A stretch of DNA of 64,000 nt, from NCBI RefSeq assembly GCF_905475465.1, contig NC_062245.1:4774001-4838000 (forward strand), given 5' to 3'. This document shows, one piece after another, positions 51,253-62,301 of this stretch. The notes beneath the pieces were generated by a model, which was given only the letters and a program-made list of their open reading frames with translations, ran no database searches and was not told the DNA's origin. Every line of letters begins with the position of its first letter. Position 1 is the first letter of the stretch. A program made the position numbers and the translations under genes. Source of the stretch: Pieris napi (Eukaryota > Arthropoda > Insecta > Lepidoptera > Pieridae).

Positions 51253-51321
51253 AATTGTAAATTTCAAACGATTTTTTTTAATAATTTTCAAGGTTTTTTA
51301 CAGCTAAGCTTTCTTTGTCTG

Positions 51322-51491
51322 CCTTGCCATACTGTAACTCACTTTTCGAACTCACACAGCGATTTTCATAGCGGCGGTCGGCATTCTGATAAACAATAAA
51401 CTACAAGCTCCTTATCAGAATGCTAAATCATAAAATAACTGCTTTACGACTGATTTGAGCGCGACGAAAAGTGATTTACAGAATCGCAAGG
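51322..51491. mobile_element. Fold-back MITE, diverged copy
   Basis: Ends CCTTGCCATACTGTAACTCA and TACAGAATCGCAAGG (inverted), with the same internal blocks as 52001-52205. About 170 bp. Confidence 0.7.
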
Positions 51492-52000
51492 CTGGAAGAG
51501 AATTTTTGGGTTTTATATGAATATTTGCTATACATATAATTTTTTGCCTTTTTGCCTACGTTTGCATAAAAAACGACTGATTTTTGGTCTAGTATGTATA
51601 AAAAAAGTTTTTGTTAATGTTATCCCTAAGTTAGAAGTTATCAAAATTTGTCCCACCGGAATAAAAGGGTTATGTAATTGTGTATCTATGCACATACTCT
51701 ATAGTCAGCTGCTCACCGAGGTCAAATCGAATAGAGAAAAAAATAATAACTTATAATTGTTTCCGTGTAAACGCAACACTTTCACATTTATAACAAGTAG
51801 CTATTGCCCACTTCGTTCGCGTGTAAACGGAAAATCACCGATATTTCATAATCAAATATCCGGTACATATTTTACTCAGGAAAAATGATGATGATGAACG
51901 AACTCGCAAATTCAATTTAGGAATTTAATAAATATGTGTAGACTCACAAACATTCTTTTTACAAGATTAACATTTACATTTGTAACAATATAATGTTCAT

Positions 52001-52205
52001 CCTTGCGATTCTGTAACTCACTTTTCGAACTCTCACAGCGGTTTTCGCAGCGTCGGTCGCGCTCAAATCAGTCATCCTTATCAGAATGCCAAATCGACTG
52101 ATTTGGCATTCTGATAAGGATGACTGCTTCACGACTGATTTGAGCGCGACCGACGCTGCGAAAACCGCTGTGAGAGTTCGAAAAGTGAGTTACAGAATCG
52201 CAAGG
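52001..52205. mobile_element. Fold-back MITE, near-perfect 205-bp palindrome
   Basis: The arms start CCTTGCGATTCTGTAACTCA and are almost fully complementary over about 95 bases. The only break is a 12-nt insertion (about TGCTTCACGACT) in the right arm. Relatives lie at 51322 and 54972. Confidence 0.88.
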
Positions 52206-53400
52206 CAGGTCTTTACTCCATATAAAACTGGACTTCTAAAAGTGCATTTTCAAAGCCAAATCAGAGAATATACATAAGATTTACATAAAAGGTGAATTTT
52301 AAGGCCACCACGGCCTAGAACAGTGTTATACTATTGGATAGGGCAATTGTTCTAGTTTATTGAAGCAAAGGAAGTGTCTTCATATTGACGCAAATCCAAT
52401 CAATATTCTTATTTCGTAAGGGTGTCAAGCATGTTTCACACAGAACGGAAGATATATATGTTAAAATGAATTAACAGTTATGGAATTCTGAGAAGTAGGG
52501 TAGACCACAATTAATTAGAAAGTAAAAGATTTTCAGATATGTTTTAAAAAATATCAGCCCCTTATTGTTTTGAAGGCATATTCTGTCGAGTTAACTGGAA
52601 CTGCTTGCAGCTGCCTACAGCAACTCATTTTTGATATCCAATAAGCCATGTCGAATGCAAATTTTATTGAAATTCGATTCTTTTCAATCATTGAATCGGT
52701 TCTTTTTTAAACCCCAAATTAATAAACATATAAGGGTCACTGTTGGAAAATACTTTATAATTTAACTCGTACTTGTAATGAGTTGTGACACCCAGTCAAT
52801 ATGAAATCGCCCCAAGGGTAACACAAAACTTCGTATTTATAAAACATTATTAGCGGAAATCACAAATCCTGTGCAATTGAAACATTTAAGTTGTGTACTA
52901 TATCTTTTTTATATAGGTAATTTTAATTACTCAAAAATAATTATTATAAATTAGATCTAAATATTTCTAAAGATAAAGTGTAGTGATCTGTGAATGAAGT
53001 GATTAAAATTGACAGTTTATAAACTTTAGATGTCAACGCAAAGAAAAAACAGGATTGTTATATCTTACAACTTGTGTTAAATTTATCTGATTAGTAAATG
53101 TATTAAATATTACTTCATTAGTTGTATAGCTAAGGAATAATGAAACTATTTCAGCAGTCTCAAACGTTTAAATATGCGTAAATGTATTTAAATTGTGTTT
53201 TGGCTTTGGAACATTAAATATTTAATAATACTAAAACGTTCAATGAAAGCACGGCATTAAAATGTTTTAGAATTACTTTTTTAAACCGTGCGATAATCTC
53301 ATTTGAACGTCTGTTCAATGAAGTAGTTTCCTAGTATTTGTTTAATTAGCTTTCTATATAAAAAAGCAACCACACGTTATAGTTTGAACATGAACGCCGT

Positions 53401-53915
53401 TTTTAAAGTGAAACTTCTTTATCGGGGTTGGAAAAAAATTCAGTGTAACTTTTTTTCGTTACGCGTCACATTTTTCCGTCACGCGCCATCTTTTGAAGTG
53501 AAACTTCTTTATCGACGTTGGAAAAAAATTTACACACATTTGTCACATTTTTCGGTTACGCGCCATCTTTTTCTTGTCCCTACCACGGTTGATCCGAAGA
53601 GATTCGAAGCCATTAGTAACAAAAATATATAATAACGATAGCAATGATAGTAATACTAATAATTCTATTACAATTAATGAAATTCTGTAATAATCTTAGT
53701 ACTACATAGTAGTACAGTAATAAGTTAAAATTAAATAATTGTATTTGTATTCATGTCTATGATAATAAAAGCCTTTTGTTAAACTTTATCTAATTTAACT
53801 TTATTTAACCAATTTCTGTAAAGTTACATATAGTAGATCATTTTTCGAAAAATAAGGTCATAAAGAAGTTTCACTTCGTATGTGTGTACACCTAGTACAC
53901 GCACACATTTTTTTA
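53401..53915. mobile_element. GAAGT..ACTTC-family element with two 90-bp direct repeats
   Basis: Units at 53401-53490 and 53491-53580 both carry AGTGAAACTTCTTTATCG, GTTGGAAAAAAATT and TTACGCGCC-like ends. The right end (about 53870-53915) carries AAAGAAGTTTCACTTC and GTACACGCACACA in the opposite orientation. Confidence 0.6.
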
Positions 53916-54531
53916 GTTCTAAATACGCCTACAGTGCCACATACTTTTCTTGGCCGGTAAGAGCGTCGCTGTCATGAATATTAGTATTGCCAGTAAATAA
54001 AAATTAACCATTATAAGGGGAATAATTTTTAGCCAGACAAACTAACTTGAGAGTTTATTGAAATATCTTAATAAAACGCTATTTACTAGTACCTAGAAAA
54101 TACAGTTCTAGGCTTAAATAAATGTGACGCAAACGTAGGAACATCTGATAAGATAGGTTTTGTTACCTGAACTATTAATATATTATATATTTTAAGATTG
54201 ATAGCAATCAGAACCGTTCGATAATTAAAACTTTTCCATTGTAATTAGTAATGCAAGGATTAAAAATATTCGTCGATAGTAAAATTATTGTACGCACCAG
54301 GAAATTACAGAAAATAAACACAAAATTTCATAATGGCGACGGTTGAACCAATTTCAGCTGCCAGCCAAGAAAAGTATATGTGGCACTATACGGAGAGCTG
54401 CGAAACTATTCCATACATAATTTTATAATTACTATTTTACTGCATTAACAATGCAAATGCGAATACGAATACGTGTTTGCGTGTAATAACAGTAGAAAAT
54501 AGTATCCATAACGTATATTTTTCTCTCACAG

Positions 54532-54615
54532 GATACACAAACACTAATGTTCGGCCATGATAGGTTTAATCCTAATAATTATTATCTGTGTACTATGGGC
54601 GTGGTCACGCTTTAA
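54532..54615 (+). promoter_or_regulatory. P450 leader with acceptor and overlapping upstream ORF
   Basis: A good splice acceptor (ttctctcacag) ends at 54531, only 25 bases before the start codon, so the leader may come from an upstream exon not identified here. An ATG at 54547 opens a 22-codon ORF out of frame with the main ATG (54557) and stops at 54613-54615, inside the coding region. The main ATG has a GGCC context. Confidence 0.35.
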
Positions 54616-57600
54616 CCGGAATAAGAATGAACCTCCTTCCATCCCTGGGGGTTTACCTCTCATTGGACATGCTCATCGGCTCATCGGAGATAGTGTTAGT
54701 AAGTACATTTATTTCAGCTCTTACTATATATCATACTGTAAAACTGGGTTGATTAAAACGTAATTTTTGAAAAAATCAACCAATAAAGGGATCAAATGAA
54801 AGATGACAAGTTTAGAAACCTGCTTTTTCATTTATAAAAGCATGAACTTTATGGACAATAAAGCCACAGTCTAAGTAATTTGCATTGCACAAGTCGTTGA
54901 ATTCGATATGGAAAAATAAATTTACTAAAGGTGATGTAAAGTTTGACTTTTATAAGCAATAGCTGGTACAGCCTTGCGATTCTGTACCTCACTTTTCGAA
55001 CTCACACAGCGGTTTTCACAGCGGCGGTCGCGCTCAAATCAGTTGTAAACCAGTCATTTTACGATTTGGCATTCTGATACAATATCCCGTCTTTGGCCCG
55101 TCTTTCAATTGTTATCTAGTGTGGAACCAAGTAGGCAAACTTTATAAAAAAAAAGGGTGCGTGTACTTATGTATGCGCGTAAGAAGTTATACTTCTTTGG
55201 CATTATTAAAAATAGTTTTTGATTGCATGCAAATAATTAATTACAATTAAATAATCAAAGACTGGAAAAGGAGTCATTAAAGTCAATAAAGTTCAGTTTA
55301 CATTTGAAAAATTAATTAAATAAATATTTATTATTATTCTCTTACATTAAACAAATAAAACACTATTTATCTTTAAACCATTTTTATTTCATTATACTAT
55401 TTATTTTTAAGTGACTCTAATGTCTTCATCAGAATTTCGGTTTGTAATTTTAAATTAATCATTACTTGGTTGTGCATATACGAGGCTTCTCCAAAACTAC
55501 TTGCTTTCTGCAACAAATAAGAGAATATTAATTTAAGCTCTGTCCATGCAAAACTTAAATTTTTTTATAATTCATATTATAAATTTTTTAACACATTTAT
55601 ATTAATATAATTATATAAATGTGTTTAATAATATAATTTGTAGCACATGCTACAGACCTGGATAGCAACTTTCTTTTATTCTATTTAGAGATAGAGATAA
55701 TTTAAATATAATACCGGTGTCTTCCTTGTAGGTTTCTTTGGAGTTGTTTGGGGATTCTTGTTGTTCAGTTCGACATGATTTTCTTTAACCTTTCTTTAAT
55801 CCTACAAAATAATGAAATTGTTAAGTTATGTTGTCACTGTTGTGCACACCTTTGTTTGGCTTTTTTAGTATTCAAGTTATGTCAAAACTGATTTATTACC
55901 TTGTCATTGTTGGCTTTATTTGCTTTTGGGATATCAATTGTTTCCAAAATGATTTTATTTGTAATAACCTGAAATATATAAATAACATCTATTAATTTAA
56001 GTATCATGGTGAGTGGTTCGCACTCAGGTATTAAGGTGTATTATACCCACTGTCCATTATAAGTGGGAATGGGCTCACTTCTGGCAGGACAGAGTTTCGG
56101 TACTACAAGTGCAACATGGATGTTTTGAGGTATTACAATATCTCTAACTACCCTGTAGGGGAATAAAGTAATGTTGTAAGCATATGCCTATGCTTGAAAG
56201 GTTGAACCTTGAACATCACCATACATCATATTTATAATTAACATTCCTACCTCGACACCATCACAATCAAATTCATTGAAATCTACTTCAAACCATTGTG
56301 TCTCGAGAAGGTGATGGTGGCTTTGTTCCACCTCCAGTTTTTGATGTTTCACGGCGATAAGATGACAACTCTTTTTTTGTATTCAATTTAGTGCACTTCC
56401 ACTGATTCACCAATTGTTTTTTGTCTCTTGTCCTTATATTTGCTAGATTAAATCTGATGTTTTGATTAAATAATGTGGTCATTTTTTTGAGATGCAGGTA
56501 CTTATTAAAATGTTTACTTCTCTGTTATATCGCTCCAAGCCTTCATTTTCTCCTTATTAGTATTCGTGCTTAAATCTTTGTTCTCAATTATTGATATATA
56601 GGGTCGTAGAATATTTCTAAAAAGTTGCTGTAACAAACGCAATAAACAAAAGCAATGAATAATGGTTCATGTTTCAGTTTTAATCAACAATAATACTCGA
56701 TAATACATACGGATAGTTAACCTCAATTGTATTGAAGCACTCAGGAAGGTTAGCACAGTATTTTCACAAATATTTTATATTATTTCACAAATATTTTGTA
56801 TAATGAAAATAACTAGGTATATAATTATTAATTTTAAACAATAATTAAAACTCCTATATTTGTTTAAAAGGTAAATGTCATTGTCAGATGTCAATTGTCA
56901 TGGTCATTCAAAATTCTTGTTAAGCTGCTAAGCTAGAATATGCGTGAAGTTAGCTTCACGCATATTCTATTTCTTTTTACTTGTAGTTTGTCTTATTCCC
57001 ATCTCGCTCGCGCACGCTATATCACACTGCCAATTTTGTGTCATAGGTGCGCGCGCAATCGTAAAATTTCACTCTCATCAATTTTTCATAACGCGCCTAA
57101 AGAAGTACAACTTCAAAAATTGACTAGAGACCTTTACTATAAATGACACCTGTTTGAAGGGTGTAGGTTTCACATTTATTAAAATACAATACTTATATGT
57201 GTATCTTATTTTAATTATCTTTATTTCAGAGCTTTGGAAGTCTGTGGTGGAGCTTTCGTATGATAGCTTACGTTTAGGAGGAGTTCTTTCAGCCGCTATC
57301 GGCCCTAGGACTATTTATGGTGAGTATTTTTATTTAAGAAATAGTCTTTCATTTGCGTAGTCCAAATTAAACAGCGTTAAAATTTGACGAAAACTGAAAG
57401 TAACTTAAAAATCACAATTCATGTTGTTTTAAATACGTATTTACTAAATCCTGAAATTAATACAATATATTTTTAGTTCTAACGGATCCCGAGGACGCAT
57501 TGACAGTAGCAAATACCTGTCTACAGAAAGATGCATTTTACGAATTCGCCAAATGTTGGCTTGGAGAGGGCTTGGTTACGGGAAAATGTAAGATTAATAC

Positions 57601-60600
57601 TTATATATACTAATAAGATAAATTAATAATTATAGTTGAAAAATTATAAGTCGAGTACGCACTGCACATTTAAACAACTGTATAAAACATATTTACACAA
57701 GTAATAATTTTGGTATAAAATTATACTAGTTAAAACTGTTTAACTAGTATTTATAAAAATATATAAAAACTTTAGAAAGGTTGAGTAGTTTCCTTTTTAA
57801 TATTTACCAGATTTAAACTACTATACTGTGTGTACTTCGTACTGCCTGGATGAAATATTTAATTACCTATATACGCATTACATCACGTGCATTGTAATTT
57901 TTTTCTTATTATGTTTAAAATACACCAGTAACTCAGATTTCTGTATGCATGTTCGTTTATTCTGATAGGCAAAGTTGTGATCATGCTTTTGTGCCTGACA
58001 GTACAGGCTCGTACGGTGGTACGAGCGAGTGTTAAATGTGAAGACAGAAACTCCATTGGTGACTCCAACTCCACCTCTGGGATGAGAGTCGCACCCTGAA
58101 GTCACTGGGCCAACACTGCTCTTTTTTATTTAGTTATCTTATTATGTGTACAGTATCAATATGGCGTCATCACCGTCGGCTGTTAAACCCAGCTTTCAGC
58201 CAGGTAGTACTCGACAGCTTCCTTGGAGTATTCAACAGTCAATCACGGCGTTTGGTAGACGATTTGAAAAAGGAGGTCGGCAAGGGACCCTTCGACCATT
58301 GGGTATACACTCGGCATAATGCGTTAGAAACTATATGCTGTAAGTATGTTGTGACATTATATTTGATTCTTTAGGTTCATACTTATTTTTTTTATTTATT
58401 TATAAAAACACTCAACTAACAGGTGATCCTAAATTGACAAGAGTACACAATAAGTGAATAAAATTTACAGATGAAACAAAAAACATAGATACGAAATTAA
58501 TAAGGAAAAATTAATTACATAATAAAAAATACAAGAAATTAACTAATTACTATAGGCACTAACAAATAATAGAACTTTTGACAGTTCACTCAACGGGCAA
58601 TGAAGAAGGTCCGTTAACCTACGTAATTCGTTAACTAAATTAATACACCGAACCATATGTGCCAGTCGTCGTAGATGGACTAACACATAGTTAGGTAGGT
58701 AGTTACGTCTTTATTTATACATACAAAGAAAAATTTATTACCAGACAGATAAAGATATAAATTAATTAATTAAAAAACTTTTAAAACAACAAATAATATT
58801 AAGTCGCTTCATGACTTGGAAGGCACAGCGTCTGTGAGTCTTCATTAAATCTAATAAGATAATACAAGGGTTTGTTAGCTCGAACGAATCTATTCATTTG
58901 TATCGGATATACATATTCAATTTGAAGGATGTTTGGTCGTGATTCCGTTTTGCAAAGTTTAAATTTTTTGCTAGCTTATTATTATTTTATTTATTGAGAA
59001 AGATTATAACTAATTTACTTACTAAATATAAAGTTTCTTAAGCCTTAAACAAATCTTTACATATAATTAAGTACTTAATAATTAAATGGATTGGTAACAA
59101 TAAAATCATTTTAACCTAACAGTCTATATCTATCAAAGAAAGCAATAAACTAACTAAAATTAGTTGAGGAACACTTAGGGTACACTATTTATTCCACTGA
59201 AGTTTTATTAAGAGTTGATCCGTGATTTAACTAAGTATCGCATAGTTTTAATATGATAAAAGCGTATCCTATATTGCTTTTCAGTAACGGCGCTGGGAAT
59301 AGATTTTACAGAGAAAGGTGTATTGAATAGCCAATACGTAAAAGCGACCGAACAGATCTTCAATGTATTTGTTGAGAGGTTCCAGAAATTCTGGCTTCAT
59401 AACGACTATATATACCAATGGTCCGGCTTACGGAAGAAACAGGACAGTTTGTTGGAGATATTACATAATATGTCATATACCGTAAGTAATTAAAGTTTAT
59501 TTGTGTCAGTTAAGTGTTTGGATGCACCAACAAAAATGCCAAGATATAGAAACTAGGCCTCATACTAGAATTATTTAGACAAGTCACTTTTTCATTATTT
59601 AAAGCACATATCCATCATTAGTCTCATACTCTATACATTATTAACAGACTTTTTAAACAAACACTAATCAGCGTTCATAAACATCTAGCGCAATTTAATA
59701 AAAAAATAAATAAAACGCGGTTACCAAGTTTTTTTTATTTAATTTTTATTGAAACATACCTTTTAAATGTGTACAATGAACATCTTAAACCGTCAATTTC
59801 CTTTCAAATAGTATAGGTTTAGACCCTTGTGATAGATTATCTAATATGAAATGTATTTTTAACAATTTATTAATTCGTTGTTTCAGGTATTACAAAAACG
59901 TAAGGCTGATTATTTGAAACGTCTAGAAACTGGTCAAGTCGAGGAAAAAACAGGTAATTTAGTTATGTTAAGTTTAATTTGCGTTTTTTTCTAGTTATAT
60001 TACGAACCAAGTCTTAAGTAAGGTAAGATTCGGAGTTTAGACAAGTGAAAGAAAGAGCGCTAAGAATGACACCTCCATGTCAAGTCGGTGTTTTTGCCAT
60101 CCGAGAGTCGCACTTAGCGCAACTCTAAATCTTAGTAAATTATTAGAAATAACTATACGTAAAATGTTGAGGAATTGACGTCGTAATGTATTTTATACAG
60201 GAACAAAATTCAAGCCCTTTATGGACCTTTTACTGGAGTTGGCTGTGGAAAAGGGCGCGTTTAATGACCGTGAAATACAAGAACACGTGGACACGATGAT
60301 TGTTGGCGGGCACGATACATCAGCTAGCGTACTCATGTTCACACTACTCCTTATTGGCTCACACCCCGATGTCCAGGACAAGATAGTCGAAGAGTGAGTT
60401 ATTACCTTGTTTTAAAACGGAACTATGTAGCTGTATTAACCCCGGCTGTACCTACCTACCTATCGCGATTCAGATACAGACATCTGAGGCCATAGAGTCT
60501 AGACCTAAAAGGTTGTAGCGCTATTTAATTTATATATACCTGTAGATCATTTATTTTATATAACGGTTGACATTAATGAATATTCTGAAGAGGACTTGAG

Positions 60601-61956
60601 ATACCGTTCGGATTATGTTTTTAAGGTATAAAACTACTTTTATGTACCGTATTTTGATAATTATCAGATATTTTTAGTATTATGTAATTCATTAACCAAT
60701 GGTCAAATAGAATAAAAATAATCATTTAATTATCATAATATTTATAAGTTCGATTCTTTATATAACCTCTAAAACCCCATAGTGTTCATTTGTAAACGTA
60801 AATTTTATACTTTTACAGACTTAAAGATGTATTCGGCGGCGAAGACCGTGATGTCACAAAACAAGACCTCTCCCAGCTGGTATATTTAGAGGCTGTTATA
60901 AAAGAAAGTATGAGAATTTATCCCATTGTACCAGTCACCGCCAGAGTACTTGACAGGGACCTAAAGTTAAGTAAGTAAGGTACTTACATCTATCTCTGGA
61001 CGCTTACAAATTATGAGAATGTAAAAATAAATATCGACCAGTTCAGTTTTTAACTAGGTTATTCTTCAAGAATAAAACAATAGAACAAAATCTTTCGTAG
61101 TATTCATTTTTTTGCGCGATTTTCGCACACACAGAATCACTTAAGAATATCCAAAACAAATGTAAAAATTACCACATAACCCGTACACAATATCTATCTG
61201 TCATCAAAATAGTGTTATATTTTGACTTGCTGGCATTTGCTCATCACATCACGACCATGTATAAATTTAAATCATTATTTTTAGAGAGATACACGTTATC
61301 AAAGGGTCGGACGTGTTTTATGTTCGTATATGGCATTCATCGACATCCCATGTGGGGTGAAGATCGTGAGGAATTTAAGCCCGAACGCTGGTTAGATCCA
61401 GCAACATTGCCAGAGTGTCCCACAGCATTTGCCGCCTTTAATATGGGACGAAGGATTTGTATTGGTGAGCCTATTATTATAATAAAATCAGAGGTCTCAA
61501 CGAAATGAAGTCTTGCGAACCTACTATCCGAGTTAGTTGTAACTAATATAATATTTAAAAGTTCTTTGTAAAAAGTATATTTAAATTAACTTTTTAAAAC
61601 ATAAAGCTTAGATTACATTTATTACGAACATTTTTTTTTTGTAATTTCAAAGTCAAAAGTATTAATCTTCAAACTAAATCAGTCCATGTCAACAAAGCTG
61701 ATCTCTTAATAGAAATAAAATTTGACGGAATAGAAAAAATTGACTTTATTTTAAACATGAGTAAACTTTGTGTGAAGAAATTTAAAACGTGAATATTTCA
61801 GGCAAATCCTACGCTTATATGTCAATGAAAACAACGCTGGCGCATCTGATGCGCCAATACAAGGTGAAAGGAGATCATACCAAACTTATATTGAAGATAG
61901 ACGTGATGCTGAAGCCGGAAGCTGGACATCATATTAGCATTGAGAAGAGATCTTGA
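54557..61956 (+). CDS. Cytochrome P450, CYP4 clan (CYP340/341-like)
   Basis: Haem-thiolate monooxygenase of the endoplasmic reticulum. Exons: 54557-54698, 57230-57319, 57477-57587, 58154-58339, 59285-59481, 59887-59953, 60201-60393, 60819-60970, 61285-61464, 61802-61956; phases agree and sum to 490 residues, a normal P450 length. Seen in order: a hydrophobic anchor (2-16), a Pro/Gly hinge (PPSIPGG, 26-32), the C-helix WRHHR (118-122), the I-helix GGHDTSAS (300-307), ESMR (358-361, the ExxR motif), KPERW (411-415) and the haem loop FNMGRRICIG with ligand Cys438. True CYP4 enzymes usually have Glu before GHDT, which binds haem covalently; here it is Gly300. The CYP340/341 placement comes from remembered family resemblance and is tentative. 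Substrate unknown. Intron 1 (2.5 kb) holds an antisense pseudogene. Confidence 0.93.
54972..55080. mobile_element. Half copy of the fold-back MITE
   Basis: CCTTGCGATTCTGTACCTCA through CGGTCGCGCTCAAATCAGT to GATTTGGCATTCTGATA: the left arm plus centre, with the right arm lost. Confidence 0.7.
55397..56637 (-). pseudogene. Myb/SANT-like (regulatory protein zeste-type) DNA-binding protein, broken
   Basis: Four blocks on the minus strand have splice borders and phase 0 throughout: 56637-56251, 55968-55900, 55789-55715 and 55507-55397. The first reads IENKDLSTNTNKEKMKAWSDITEK, stop, FNKYL..., then KKELSSYRRETSKTGGG, matching the zeste-type/Myb-SANT-like fold (basic helix followed by the TGGG turn). 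The last block has heptad-like MINLKLQTEILMKTLESL before TAG. Two lesions are visible: an in-frame TAA at 56514-56516, and a one-base frameshift near 56295-56300 that runs into TGA at 56288. The gene lies wholly inside P450 intron 1, antisense. Such genes are multicopy in Lepidoptera and some accompany PIF/Harbinger transposons. A weak acceptor (aaag) borders the third block. Confidence 0.6.
56934..57122. mobile_element. Small element with a palindromic end
   Basis: A perfect 16-bp-arm palindrome (TAGAATATGCGTGAAG, 56934-56969) opens it, CTCGCTCGCGCACGC follows, and it ends GCGCCTAAAGAAGTACAAC, matching the right end of the unit at 20993-21445. Confidence 0.5.
57965..58122 (-). mobile_element. 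tRNA-headed SINE, reverse, partial
   Basis: In reverse it starts GAGCAGTGTTGGCCCAGTGA, with GACTCTCATCCCAGAGG and GTTAAATG / ACTCGCTCGTACC. It ends 31 bases before P450 exon 4. Confidence 0.75.
60436..60530 (+). mobile_element. Internally deleted SINE
   Basis: AACCCCGGCTGTACC joins directly to GATTCAGATACAGACATCTG and the tail AAAAGGTTGTAGCGC; the middle is missing. Confidence 0.6.
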
Positions 61957-62250
61957 TAGTATCTTTAGTTTTAAGAAGGATACGGGTAAGGGTAGTAGAC
62001 ATCTATCATGATTGTTGAATTGCCCGAGACATTAAGTATGTTGTATAAAGAATTCCTGTTAAACTATGAACTATGTTAAGAAACCACAGTTATTTTATAA
62101 AAAAAATTGTATATGATTTTTTATATTAGTGTGTAAGATAATATTAAAAGGCTCATATTATATAACATAAACGAATTCACTTAGGAATAGGTAACAAGAA
62201 ACATTAAAAAACTCCGGTTTATAATTTATCGAAACGTTTAATACTTGGAC

Positions 62251-62270
62251 AATAAAATTATTTTAATAAA
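62251..62270 (+). terminator. Candidate P450 poly(A) signals
   Basis: AATAAA occurs at 62251-62256 and again at 62265-62270, about 300 bases after the P450 stop and only 32 bases before the stop of the convergent desaturase. If used, the two 3' ends would overlap or abut. Confidence 0.4.
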
Positions 62271-62301
62271 AATCTCACTAATTCCCTTAAAATTAATTCA
62301 T

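Larger units (their letters stand above)
51197..54556. other. Spacer between Mic60 and the P450
   Basis: Holds two fold-back elements (51322-51491 and 52001-52205) and a GAAGT..ACTTC-family element (53401-53915). The rest is AT-rich. No gene recognised; the P450 promoter should lie near its right end. Confidence 0.5.
54699..57229 (+). other. P450 intron 1 (2.5 kb)
   Basis: Contains a half copy of the fold-back MITE (54972-55080), a GAAGT..ACTTC end (about 55160-55205), the antisense zeste-type pseudogene (55397-56637) and a small element starting with a palindrome (56934-57122). Confidence 0.6.
57588..61801 (+). other. P450 introns 3-9
   Basis: 57588-58153 ends in a reverse SINE. 58340-59284 (945 nt) begins TTTTTTTATTTATTTATAAA and looks like a minus-strand LINE tail plus AT-rich DNA. 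59482-59886, 60394-60818 (short SINE piece), 60971-61284 and 61465-61801 hold nothing else recognised. Confidence 0.5.

Noticed and set aside
52086..52277. 63-codon open frame
   Set aside because: Lies across the palindromic fold-back element; no protein family resemblance.
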